DNA from: Pseudomonas sp.
GTDB lineage: Bacteria > Pseudomonadota > Gammaproteobacteria > Pseudomonadales > Pseudomonadaceae
Assembly (NCBI GenBank): GCA_003525045.1
Contig: DQGF01000548.1
Span: 6,178-22,971, forward strand
Direction of reading: 5' to 3'
DNA: 16,794 nt
Shown piece by piece: positions 7,443 to 14,129 of this stretch; the stretch's first letter is position 1, and each line of letters starts with the position of its first letter. The notes below the pieces were generated by a model. It made no database searches and was not told the origin of the DNA. It saw only the letters and a list, made by a program, of their open reading frames with translations. Position numbers and translations under genes: made by a program.

Positions 7443-7443
7443 C

Positions 7444-7872
7444 ATGAAAGTATGCAGCTACAAAGGGTTTTCATTGGTAATCCTGTTGCGTGACGAACAT
7501 TGCCCGCCTCATGTGCACGTGGACGCCAGCACATGGAGCGCGCGCTTCAAGTTCAACTTTTGGCACAACGGCGTGGAGCTTTGGGATGTTATTCCTCATT
7601 CGCGCCGGCCACCTCTGGCGGTGCTTGAGGGGTTGCGTCAGGCGCTCAGGCAAGCTGCCCATTTACGGCGAGCTCGCGGCATCTGGTGGAATAAATTGCA
7701 GACGGTTTGTCTCAACCATCAATTATGGGATTGGCAGAACAATGAAGTCGTCATGGTCAAGCGGATCGTGAGTACTACCTGCATGATTGACTCGGCTTGT
7801 TATGAACCTATGGAGAACAAAACCCGGTTGACCCTGATGGGGACACCGGAGGGTGTGGAGATTGAATTATGA
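7444..7872 (+). CDS. DUF4160-family protein of unknown function
   Basis: A 142-residue protein. The N-terminal half resembles the DUF4160 family: GFSLVILLRDEHCPPHVHVDA near residues 9-29 contains the family's typical R/F-D-x-x-x-P-P-H-x-H-V block, followed by WSARFKFNFWHNGVELWDVIP. The C-terminal half (from about residue 70) is longer than in most family members and has no motif I recognise. The stop codon overlaps the start of the next gene (ATGA at 7869-7872), so the two are translated together. The pairing of DUF4160 with DUF2442 proteins recurs in bacteria; no function is established to my knowledge. Toxin-antitoxin-like behaviour has been suspected for such small pairs but is not shown here. 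There is no obvious ribosome site. Confidence 0.75.
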   Translation: MKVCSYKGFSLVILLRDEHCPPHVHVDASTWSARFKFNFWHNGVELWDVIPHSRRPPLAVLEGLRQALRQAAHLRRARGIWWNKLQTVCLNHQLWDWQNNEVVMVKRIVSTTCMIDSACYEPMENKTRLTLMGTPEGVEIEL

Positions 7873-8315
7873 AAGCAGTAAAGGCAAAAAATCAGCTAGA
7901 TCGGCCAGTGACCGAATCGGTGCTGGATGAAGCGATCGAGCGAGGCCGGTTGCGCCGCAACAGCGGTTTGCAGGCGACCGGGGTGACGTTTCTGGAACCG
8001 TGCCTGACCGTCAGCTTCGACGATGGCAGTGGCGTACTGCTGCCCGTGAAGTGCTACCCGGAATTCGATGATTTCGGGAGCGAGGATTTCGCCGGACTGA
8101 AAGTCGGTTTTGCCGGCACCGCCCTGTGCCATGAAGGCAAGGACTTGCAGATATCCATCGCCGGGATGATTTCGGCGAGCAAGCCGCTGATGGACATGGC
8201 CGCCTCGGTCATCGCCTCGCGCAATGGTCGCCAAAGCAGTGCCGCCAAGGCCGAGGCCGCGCGGGCGAACGGCAGGAAGGGCGGGCGCCCGCGCAAGGTC
8301 GATGTCGCTCTTTGA
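7869..8315 (+). CDS. DUF2442-family protein with basic C-terminal tail
   Basis: A 148-residue protein. Residues about 38-110 resemble DUF2442: GVTFLEPCLTVSFDDGSGVLLPVKCYPEF, then GLKVGFAGTALCHEGKDLQISIAGMI, the family pattern of a short strand-rich domain ending in D-x-x-I-S-I-x-G. The tail, from about residue 118, is alanine-rich and then basic, ending GRKGGRPRKVDVAL; GGRPRK resembles an AT-hook, suggesting DNA contact (inference). GGAG at 7857-7860 is the ribosome site, and the gene overlaps the DUF4160 gene by four bases. It is convergent with trmA, whose terminator begins 9-15 bases beyond this stop. By analogy with other small two-gene units, a DNA-binding partner role is possible but untested. 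Confidence 0.75.
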   Translation: MKAVKAKNQLDRPVTESVLDEAIERGRLRRNSGLQATGVTFLEPCLTVSFDDGSGVLLPVKCYPEFDDFGSEDFAGLKVGFAGTALCHEGKDLQISIAGMISASKPLMDMAASVIASRNGRQSSAAKAEAARANGRKGGRPRKVDVAL

Positions 8316-8323
8316 ATGTCCAC

Positions 8324-8348
8324 AAAAAAAGCCGTCGTGATGACGGCT
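8324..8348 (-). terminator. Intrinsic terminator of trmA
   Basis: AGCCGTC (8330-8336) and GACGGCT (8342-8348) form a perfect seven-base-pair stem with a five-base loop. Read leftward, the stem is followed by a run of seven T (A-run at 8324-8330). It lies 22 bases past the trmA stop. There is no T-run on the plus strand, so it mainly serves trmA, though the stem may also stop the converging DUF2442 transcript. Confidence 0.85.
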
Positions 8349-8370
8349 GATTCGTATACGGCAATTGCAA

Positions 8371-9450
8371 TCAACGCCGGGTCAACAACACCCCGGACTC
8401 CATATGATGGGTCCACGGGAACTGGTCGAACATCGCGCAGCGGGTGATGCGGTGGGTGTCGTGCAGCTGGGCGATGTTGGCCGCCAGGGTTTGCGGGTTG
8501 CAGGAAATGTAGAGGATGTTGTCGAAGCGTCGGGTCAGCTCGCAGGTGTCCGGGTCCATGCCGGCCCGCGGCGGATCGACAAAGACGCTGCCGAACTCGT
8601 AGCTTTTGAGGTCGATGCCGTGCAGGCGACGGAACGGGCGCACTTCGTTCAGAGCTTCGGTCAGTTCCTCGGCGGACAGGCGCACCAGGGTGACGTTATC
8701 CACCGCGTTTTCGCTGAGGTTGCTCAGCGCCGCGTTGACCGAAGCCTTGCTTATTTCTGTGGCCAGCGCCTTGCGCACACGGGTCGCGAGCGGCAGGGTG
8801 AAGTTGCCGTTGCCGCAATACAGCTCCAGCAAATCGTCAGTTCGATCACCCAGCGAGTCATAAGCCCAGTTGAGCATCTTCTGGTTCACCGTGCCGTTGG
8901 GCTGGGTGAACGCGCCTTCCGGCTGGCGATAACTGAAGGTGCGACCGCCGACCTCCAGTTTCTCGACCACATAATCGTGACCGATGACTTCGCGCTTGCC
9001 CTTGGAGCGGCCGATGATGCTGACATTCAGCTCGGCAGCCAGTTTCGCTGCGGCTGCGTGCCAATGCTCGTCCAGCGGACGGTGGTAGCACAGCGTGATC
9101 ATTGCATCGCCGGCCAGGGTGGTCAGGAACTCCACCTGGAACAGCTTGTTACTCAATGCCGCGCTGGCTTGCCAGGCCGCTTTGAGCTGCGGCATCAATT
9201 GATTGATGCGCAGGCTGGCAATCGGAAATTCTTCGATCAGGATCGGCGTGCGTTTGTCTTCCTGGGAAAACATCGCGTAGTGACGCTCGCCGGCTTCGCG
9301 CCACAGGCGGAATTCGGCGCGCAGGCGGAAATTTTTTAGCGGCGAGTCGAATACGGCAGGTTCTGGCGCATCGAACGGGGCCAGCAGATCACGCAGGCGC
9401 GTGACCTTTTCTTCGAGCTGAATGGCGTAAGCCTGGGTATCAAAAGTCAT
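8371..9450 (-). CDS. trmA: tRNA (uracil-54-C5)-methyltransferase TrmA
   Basis: A 359-residue SAM-dependent enzyme making ribothymidine at position 54 of tRNA; E. coli TrmA is similar in length. Visible motifs are [10 protein letters not shown] (41-50), [11 protein letters not shown] (183-193), the SAM-binding [16 protein letters not shown] (207-222), [10 protein letters not shown] (291-300), the nucleophile C317 in YISCNP, and catalytic base E351 in [13 protein letters not shown]. The frame opens at a codon for residue -4 (9462), but the ATG at 9450 (MTFDTQ) matches the family's start. That ATG overlaps the stop of the purine permease gene (ATGA), so trmA is probably translated as the second gene of a permease-trmA transcript; no separate ribosome site is evident. 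Confidence 0.95.
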   Translation of the reverse strand: MTFDTQAYAIQLEEKVTRLRDLLAPFDAPEPAVFDSPLKNFRLRAEFRLWREAGERHYAMFSQEDKRTPILIEEFPIASLRINQLMPQLKAAWQASAALSNKLFQVEFLTTLAGDAMITLCYHRPLDEHWHAAAAKLAAELNVSIIGRSKGKREVIGHDYVVEKLEVGGRTFSYRQPEGAFTQPNGTVNQKMLNWAYDSLGDRTDDLLELYCGNGNFTLPLATRVRKALATEISKASVNAALSNLSENAVDNVTLVRLSAEELTEALNEVRPFRRLHGIDLKSYEFGSVFVDPPRAGMDPDTCELTRRFDNILYISCNPQTLAANIAQLHDTHRITRCAMFDQFPWTHHMESGVLLTRR

Positions 9451-10742
9451 GCGTTGAACCAACCCAACTTGATCACGAACAGAATCGACAGGATCACCAG
9501 CGCCGAATTCAACTCACGGCCGCGACCGGACAGCAGCTTGATCGCGGTCCAGGAAATGAAACCGAATGCGATGCCATTGGCGATGGAATAAGTGAATGGC
9601 ATGGCCAGGGCGGTGACCACGACCGGTGCGGCAACGGTGATGTCGTCCCAGTCTATTTCGGCCAGGCCCGATGTCATCAGTACCGCGACGAACAGCAGCG
9701 CAGGTGCCGTTGCAAACGCCGGAACGCTGGCGGCCAGTGGCGAGAAGAACAGGGCCAGCAGGAACAGAATCGCGACCACGACCGCGGTCAGGCCGGTGCG
9801 GCCACCGGCACTCACGCCGGCGGCGGATTCGATGTAGCTGGTGGTGGTCGAAGTACCCAACAAGGAGCCTGCCATGGCTGCGGTACTGTCGGCGATCAGG
9901 GCGCGCCCCATTTTCGGCATGTGGCCATCCTTGCCCATCAGGCCGGCGCGCTTGGCAACACCGATCAGGGTGCCCGAGTTGTCGAACAGGTCGACGAACA
10001 GGAAAGCGAAAATCACACTGACCAGACCGATGTCCAGTGCGCCTTTGATGTCCAGTTGCAGGAAGGTCGGCGCCAGCGACGGTGGCATCGACATTACGCC
10101 GCCGAACGGGGTAAAACCCATTGCGATGGAGGCGATAGTCACCGCCAGAATGCCGATCAGCACGGCGCCGCGAACCTTCAGGGCTTCGAGGGCGACGATC
10201 AGGGCAAAACCCAGGGTGGCGAGGATTGGTGCCGGTTGCTTGAGGTCGCCAAGGCCGACCATGGTCGCCGGGTTACTGACCACGATGCCGGCGTTGTGCA
10301 GGGCGATCAGGGCCAGGAACAGGCCGATACCGGCAGCAATGGCCGAACGCAGCGGCAACGGGATGCTGTTGATGATCCACTCCCGGATACGGAAGATCGA
10401 CAGCAGGAAAAACAGCACTGCGGAGATGAACACCGCTCCCAGCGCCACTTGCCAGGTGTGGCCCATGTGCAGGACGACGGTATAGGTGAAGAAGGCGTTC
10501 AAGCCCATGCCCGGCGCGAGGGCGATCGGGTAGTTGGCGATCAGCCCCATCACGGTGGAGCCGATGGCGGCTGCCAGGCAGGTCGCGACGAACACCGCAC
10601 CCTTATCCATGCCGGTCTCGCCGAGGATGCTCGGGTTGACGAACAGAATGTAGGCCATGGCCAAGAAAGTCGTGACGCCCGCCAGAATCTCGGTCCGCAC
10701 GTTGGTGTTGTGTGCCTTGAGTTGAAACAGCCTTTCCAGCAT
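9447..10742 (-). CDS. NCS2-type purine permease (AzgA/PurP/PbuG family)
   Basis: A 431-residue inner-membrane protein with about 12-14 hydrophobic segments, predicted to import adenine, guanine or hypoxanthine with protons. Family marks are an early [66 protein letters not shown] (the family's D-x-F-D-x-x-G-T motif), [36 protein letters not shown] and the C-terminal [14 protein letters not shown]. Length matches the AzgA-like group. The start at 10742 has a strong ribosome site, GGGGAG (10748-10753). The 3' end overlaps trmA. A likely -10 (TATGAT, 10856 to 10851) gives a ~100-base leader with a long-range inverted repeat. Which purine it carries cannot be told from sequence. Confidence 0.93.
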   Translation of the reverse strand: MLERLFQLKAHNTNVRTEILAGVTTFLAMAYILFVNPSILGETGMDKGAVFVATCLAAAIGSTVMGLIANYPIALAPGMGLNAFFTYTVVLHMGHTWQVALGAVFISAVLFFLLSIFRIREWIINSIPLPLRSAIAAGIGLFLALIALHNAGIVVSNPATMVGLGDLKQPAPILATLGFALIVALEALKVRGAVLIGILAVTIASIAMGFTPFGGVMSMPPSLAPTFLQLDIKGALDIGLVSVIFAFLFVDLFDNSGTLIGVAKRAGLMGKDGHMPKMGRALIADSTAAMAGSLLGTSTTTSYIESAAGVSAGGRTGLTAVVVAILFLLALFFSPLAASVPAFATAPALLFVAVLMTSGLAEIDWDDITVAAPVVVTALAMPFTYSIANGIAFGFISWTAIKLLSGRGRELNSALVILSILFVIKLGWFNA

Positions 10743-10761
10743 GTCTGCTCCCCGTGGCGCG

Positions 10762-10820
10762 CCAGGCGCCGTGAATGTATCGACCTCAACAGCAAAGCAC
10801 AGACCACTGAAGGCGCCTGG
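10762..10820 (-). promoter_or_regulatory. Long-range inverted repeat in the purine permease leader
   Basis: In the transcript, CCAGGCGCC (10820 to 10812) can pair exactly with GGCGCCTGG (10770 to 10762) over a 41-base loop. The 3' arm ends eight bases before the GGGGAG ribosome site. A TATGAT box at 10856 to 10851 would put the whole structure in the mRNA. GGCGCC is self-complementary, so each arm could also dimerise or pair with the adjacent TGGCGCGCCA palindrome (10756-10765). It may be a structured leader controlling translation; I cannot match it to a known riboswitch class. Confidence 0.35.
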
Positions 10821-10964
10821 TAATTTTCTTTGGGTCGGAAAAAGCCGCGCATCATAGCAGCAGCGGCGGGCTATGGCTGCTTATGGCTGCGATCGTCGTC
10901 GATGTTTTGCGCTATAGCCAAGTGAGCCATACTGCGCGCTGATTTTGGGGGACACAGGTATTTC

Positions 10965-11411
10965 ATGAAAAAGCGTCTGATTGCCGGATTCGGAATATTG
11001 ATGGCCCTGTTTCTGGGGGCGCAAATCGCTTCGGCTGCATCGGCGCCGCCGTTGAGTCAGGTGAAGGTGCTCAAGGTCGAGTCGCCGGGCTGTGGTTTTG
11101 AAAACATCGCACAGGGGCAAGAGCAGACGCGCTGCAATCACAGTGGACCGAACATCAGGGTCTACGTGCTGGAAGTCGGCTACGGTCGTGGGGCGCAAGT
11201 CGGGCTGGACGGTTTTGAGGTGAATGGCACCCGGACCCCGATCTGTGCTTTTGATAATGGCAACCTGACCGAATGCACCGTAGGGAAAAAAACGGTCGGC
11301 TATTTGTATGTCTTCGATCTGGCAGGCAAGCAGGAGGGAGCATTCACCTTCAGCAATACCTCGATCAACGCCCCAGGCAATACCCTGTCGACGCAGCTTT
11401 ACATCAAGTAA
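10965..11411 (+). CDS. Predicted secreted small protein, function unknown
   Basis: A 148-residue protein with a clear Sec signal peptide: MKKRL, then the hydrophobic IAGFGILMALFLGA, then an IASA-ASA cleavage region after about residue 24. The mature part (about 124 residues) is polar and strand-rich with four cysteines (C43, C57, C94, C104), which could form two disulfides in the periplasm. I recognise no domain or catalytic motif. GGGGGA (10947-10952) and AGG (10956-10958) are possible ribosome sites; the former is slightly far from the start. It is divergent from the purine permease gene with 222 bases between, and 66 bases upstream of the DJ-1 family gene, with no terminator visible between them, so a shared transcript is possible. 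Confidence 0.75.
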   Translation: MKKRLIAGFGILMALFLGAQIASAASAPPLSQVKVLKVESPGCGFENIAQGQEQTRCNHSGPNIRVYVLEVGYGRGAQVGLDGFEVNGTRTPICAFDNGNLTECTVGKKTVGYLYVFDLAGKQEGAFTFSNTSINAPGNTLSTQLYIK

Positions 11412-11477
11412 CGGCAGGCTCGAACAAGGGTCAGGAAAGCTGGCTACGCTTTAAGGATCATTCAGTGGACTGCGCCC

Positions 11478-12029
11478 ATGACCTTTAGAGCTCTGATTAC
11501 CCTCGCCGAGGGCATCGATGACCTGCAAGCAGTGACCTTGATCGATGTGCTGCGTCGGGCCAGGGTTGAAGTGGTGGTGGCCAGCATCGAGGGGCGGCGC
11601 ATGATCACTTGTGCCCGCGGGACTCGACTGACGTCCGATGCGATGCTGGTGGACTTGCTGGCCCAGTCGTTCGACCTGATCGTCCTGCCCGGTGGCGCCG
11701 TTGGTGCGCAACATCTGGCGGCGCATCAACCCTTGCAACAATTGATCAAGGATCAGGCGGCGGCCGGGCGCCTGTTCGCCGGTATCGCCGAGGCCCCGGC
11801 GCTCGCGCTGCAAGCCTTTGGCGTATTGCGCCAACGGCGCATGACCTGCTTGCCATCGGCCAGCCATCAACTGTCGGGCTGCAACTTCATCGACCAGCCG
11901 GTGGTGGTCGACGGCAACTGCATCACCGCCCAGGGCTCGGGCGCCGCACTGGAGTTTGCCCTGACGCTGGTGGAACAACTCTGCGGCAAAGCTGCGCGGA
12001 ACACGGTGGCAGGGGAGTTGGTGGTGTAG
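11478..12029 (+). CDS. DJ-1/PfpI-family protein without the usual catalytic cysteine
   Basis: A 183-residue single-domain protein of DJ-1/ThiJ/YajL size. The fold is recognisable throughout: RALITLAEGIDDLQAVTLIDVLRRA, DLIVLPGGAVGAQHL, RLFAGIAEAPALAL, MTCLP and the C-terminal GSGAALEFALTLVEQLCGK. Aligned by eye with DJ-1 and YajL, the nucleophile position (C106 of DJ-1, in A-A-I-C-A-G-P) is alanine here (A104 in AGIAEAP), and the supporting glutamate E18 is glutamine (Q17 in IDDLQ). Both residues of the active site are thus replaced, so glyoxalase, deglycase or redox-sensor activity of the usual kind is unlikely. It may be a chaperone or binding protein. The start ATG has no strong ribosome site. 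It converges with higA six bases past its stop. Confidence 0.88.
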   Translation: MTFRALITLAEGIDDLQAVTLIDVLRRARVEVVVASIEGRRMITCARGTRLTSDAMLVDLLAQSFDLIVLPGGAVGAQHLAAHQPLQQLIKDQAAAGRLFAGIAEAPALALQAFGVLRQRRMTCLPSASHQLSGCNFIDQPVVVDGNCITAQGSGAALEFALTLVEQLCGKAARNTVAGELVV

Positions 12030-12035
12030 GGGATG

Positions 12036-12323
12036 TCAGGCGTGGATGGCAATGGGTTCGATGACCGGTTGCTCTCGGTGCTCCGCTTGCCAGAGGTCGT
12101 AGTCGGTTTGCACCCCCAGCCACAGCCGTGCCTTGCCGATTCCAGCCCGCTCCAGACGTACCGCCAGGTCCGGACTGATTGGCGCGTGACCATGCAGCAC
12201 TCGCGAAAGATGCGGACGCGCAAACCCCAGGTGCCGAGCCAGCTCTGTGACGCTGATGCCCAGCTCGGGCAATACATCCATCAATAGCGTTTCGCCTGGG
12301 TGTGGCGGATTGTGCATAGGCAT
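12036..12323 (-). CDS. higA: HigA-family antitoxin (XRE-type HTH), apparently without a working toxin
   Basis: A 95-residue DNA-binding protein of the HigA/VapI type. It begins MPMHNPPHPGETLLMDVLPELGISVTELARHL, the standard N-terminus of this family. The helix-turn-helix spans about residues 24-45 (VTELARHLGFARPHLSRVLHG) and is followed by ISPDLAVRLERAGIGKARLWLGVQTDYDLW. The start at 12323 is supported by GGAGG (12330-12334). In higBA operons the toxin gene is directly upstream and ends just before higA; here that place is taken by a decayed higB (12338-12508). The antitoxin is therefore probably a solitary repressor or a relic. The C-terminal ~15 residues are variable and carry no motif. Confidence 0.9.
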   Translation of the reverse strand: MPMHNPPHPGETLLMDVLPELGISVTELARHLGFARPHLSRVLHGHAPISPDLAVRLERAGIGKARLWLGVQTDYDLWQAEHREQPVIEPIAIHA

Positions 12324-12337
12324 GTCCTGCCTCCCGA

Positions 12338-12508
12338 TCAGTGATAGTCCAGATAATCAACCAGTTCGATATCCGAACCGATAAAACGAAAAATGACTCG
12401 CCAGTTCCCCGAAAGTGTAAGGCGATACATTACACCTGATGCACTATTTATGTATTGCACCTGGTCGGCAAATTTGTGCCTCGCGCTGTATTCCGGTGTT
12501 TCCTGCGC
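12338..12508 (-). pseudogene. higB: Remnant of a HigB (RelE/ParE superfamily) toxin gene
   Basis: Translating the minus strand from 12508 gives a 56-codon open stretch ending at TGA (12340 to 12338), 14 bases before higA. Its last ~30 residues, YRLTLSGNWRVIFRF then IGSDIELVDYLDYH, are the typical HigB C-terminus (x-SGNWR-x-x-F-R-F ... DYxDYH). The preceding residues (PEYSARHKFADQVQYINSAS) resemble the middle helix of HigB. The connecting segment of roughly 20-25 residues (usually D-x-P-G-x-x-L-H-x-L-x-G) is missing, and the N-terminal half is absent behind an in-frame TGA at 12511 to 12509. No ATG with a ribosome site precedes the frame. This fits a toxin gene inactivated by a 5' loss and an internal deletion. 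Confidence 0.75.
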
Positions 12509-12560
12509 TCATCAATTCCCTTGAACACTCACACCTTCCATGAAGTCGTACCCCATATGA

Positions 12561-12581
12561 CGGCGGTTTGCCAAAACGCCG
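12561..12581. repeat. Hairpin upstream of the molybdenum hydroxylase operon
   Basis: CGGCGGTTT and AAAACGCCG pair around a short loop with one mismatch. It ends 28 bases before the start codon of the first operon gene. No T-run follows on either strand, so it is not a standard terminator. It may be a leader structure or a regulator site. Confidence 0.3.
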
Positions 12582-12609
12582 CGAACGTACGACCAACCGT
12601 GAGGTGTTT

Positions 12610-13143
12610 ATGAGCGCGACCACTCCCGACGCTACGCAGCCGTCATTCGCCCGTCATCCACTGGACCTGACCCTCAATGGTCAGGAACGTCAGCTAGAGG
12701 TCCTGCCCTGGACCACTTTGCTGGACTTGCTGCGAGAGCAACTGGACCTGATCGGCACCAAAAAAGGCTGCGACCACGGCCAGTGTGGCGCCTGCACGGT
12801 GCTGCTCAACGGCAAGCGAGTGAACGCCTGCCTGACGCTGGCGGTGATGTGCGACGGCGCCGAGTTGACCACTGTCGAAGGTCTGGCTGACGGAAATGAG
12901 CTGCATCCGATGCAACGTGCCTTCATCAAGCACGATGCCTTCCAGTGCGGGTATTGCACGCCGGGACAGATTTGCTCGGCGGTGGGACTGGCTAATGAAG
13001 GCCGGGCGCTGACCCCTGAGCAGATTCAGGAAGGGATGAGCGGCAACCTCTGTCGCTGTGGTGCCTACAACAATATTCGCGATGCCATCGAAGAGGCGCT
13101 TCCCGCTTGCCGGCAGCCTGCCGCTCAAGGAGGTGACCAATGA
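12610..13143 (+). CDS. paoA: Molybdenum hydroxylase, [2Fe-2S] subunit (PaoA-like)
   Basis: A 177-residue iron-sulfur subunit of a xanthine-oxidase-family oxidoreductase. The ferredoxin domain has C54, C59 and C62 (CDHGQCGAC) plus C74 (VNAC); the second cluster domain has C113, C116 (FQCGYCTPGQ) and C148, C150 (NLCRCGAY). Together they pass electrons from the molybdenum centre to FAD. Unlike periplasmic E. coli PaoA, there is no twin-arginine signal: the protein begins MSATTPDATQ and reaches the ferredoxin fold after about 15 residues, so the complex is probably cytoplasmic. The open frame extends to a TTG at 12568, but the ATG at 12610 has GAGGTG just upstream. The stop overlaps the start of the next gene (ATGA). 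Family members oxidise aldehydes or N-heterocycles; substrate is not evident. Confidence 0.92.
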   Translation: MSATTPDATQPSFARHPLDLTLNGQERQLEVLPWTTLLDLLREQLDLIGTKKGCDHGQCGACTVLLNGKRVNACLTLAVMCDGAELTTVEGLADGNELHPMQRAFIKHDAFQCGYCTPGQICSAVGLANEGRALTPEQIQEGMSGNLCRCGAYNNIRDAIEEALPACRQPAAQGGDQ

Positions 13144-14129
13144 ATCCTTTCCACTACAGCAAGCCGGATTCGGTGCAGGACGCCGTTCATCTCGCAGGTC
13201 CCGCCTCTCGTTTTATCGCAGGCGGTACCAATCTGCTGGATCTGATGAAGGAAAACGTCACCCGCCCCGAGCACCTGATCGATATCACCGGCCTGCCCCT
13301 GCGTGAAGTCAGTGAAACGGCCAAGGGCGGATTGATGATCGGGGCGCTGGTCAGCAACGCCGACCTGGCCTGGCACCCCTTGATCGAGCAGCGTTACCCG
13401 CTGTTGTCCCAGGCAATCCTGTCGGGCGCGTCGCCGCAACTGCGCAATATGGCGAGCACTGGCGGCAATTTGCTGCAACGCACGCGTTGTTATTACTTCT
13501 ACGACGCCGGCGTGCCGTGCAACAAACGCGAACCCGGCAGCGGTTGCCCGGCGCGGGCCGGTCTGAATCGAATCCATGCGATCTTTGGCGCCAGTGTGCA
13601 GTGTGTCGCCACACATCCATCAGACATGTGCGTGGCGCTGGCCGCTCTGGAAGCGGTCGTCCACGTGCAGGGCCGTGGCGGTGCGCGGACCATCGAATTT
13701 GCCGATTTCCACCGTTTGCCCGGCGATGCTCCGGAGCGTGACAACCAACTGGCCGAGGATGAGTTGATCACCGCCATCGAGCTGCCCGCTGCCGGTTTCG
13801 CCGAGTGCAGCCATTACCTGAAGATCCGTGATCGTGCGTCCTATGCCTTTGCACTGGTCTCGGTGGCCGCGGCACTCGAGATGACCGGGCCCATCATTCG
13901 CGAAGCGCGGCTGGTCCTCGGTGGCGTGGCGCACAAACCCTGGCGCGACAAGGCTGTCGAAAGCTGGCTGGCGGGCAAAGCGCCCAGCCGAGAAACCTTC
14001 AGCGCCGCCGCCGATACCCTGCTGCAAAACGCCGAACCGCTCGAACACAACGCTTTTAAAGTCAAACTGGCGCGCCGGGCGATCGTCCGCGCCCTGAGCG
14101 ATGCCGCGCTGGGAGGGCAAACACGATGA
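13140..14129 (+). CDS. paoB: Molybdenum hydroxylase, FAD/[4Fe-4S] subunit (PaoB-like)
   Basis: A 329-residue FAD-binding subunit. RFIAGGTNLLDLM (about 24-36) and MASTGGNLLQRTRCYYFYD (104-122) are the two FAD-contact motifs of the family. Following the second, C117, C127, C136 and C155 lie in an inserted loop (RTRCYYFYDAGVPCNKREPGSGCPA, then ASVQCVATHPSDM), the pattern of PaoB and 4-hydroxybenzoyl-CoA reductase beta that binds an extra [4Fe-4S] cluster. The C-terminal CO-dehydrogenase-flavoprotein domain follows (ASYAFALVSVAAALEM, LGGVAHKPWR). The start has a near-perfect ribosome site, AAGGAGGTG (13127-13135), inside the end of the preceding gene. It overlaps both neighbours by four bases, ensuring balanced subunit production. 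Confidence 0.93.
   Translation: MNPFHYSKPDSVQDAVHLAGPASRFIAGGTNLLDLMKENVTRPEHLIDITGLPLREVSETAKGGLMIGALVSNADLAWHPLIEQRYPLLSQAILSGASPQLRNMASTGGNLLQRTRCYYFYDAGVPCNKREPGSGCPARAGLNRIHAIFGASVQCVATHPSDMCVALAALEAVVHVQGRGGARTIEFADFHRLPGDAPERDNQLAEDELITAIELPAAGFAECSHYLKIRDRASYAFALVSVAAALEMTGPIIREARLVLGGVAHKPWRDKAVESWLAGKAPSRETFSAAADTLLQNAEPLEHNAFKVKLARRAIVRALSDAALGGQTR

Noticed and set aside
8365..9339. A 324-codon rightward frame opposite trmA
   Set aside because: Antisense shadow of trmA; the leftward frame carries all catalytic motifs.
9921..10823. A 300-codon rightward frame opposite the purine permease
   Set aside because: Composition is dominated by Q, H, D, G and R, as is typical of the complement of a membrane-protein gene; no domain seen.
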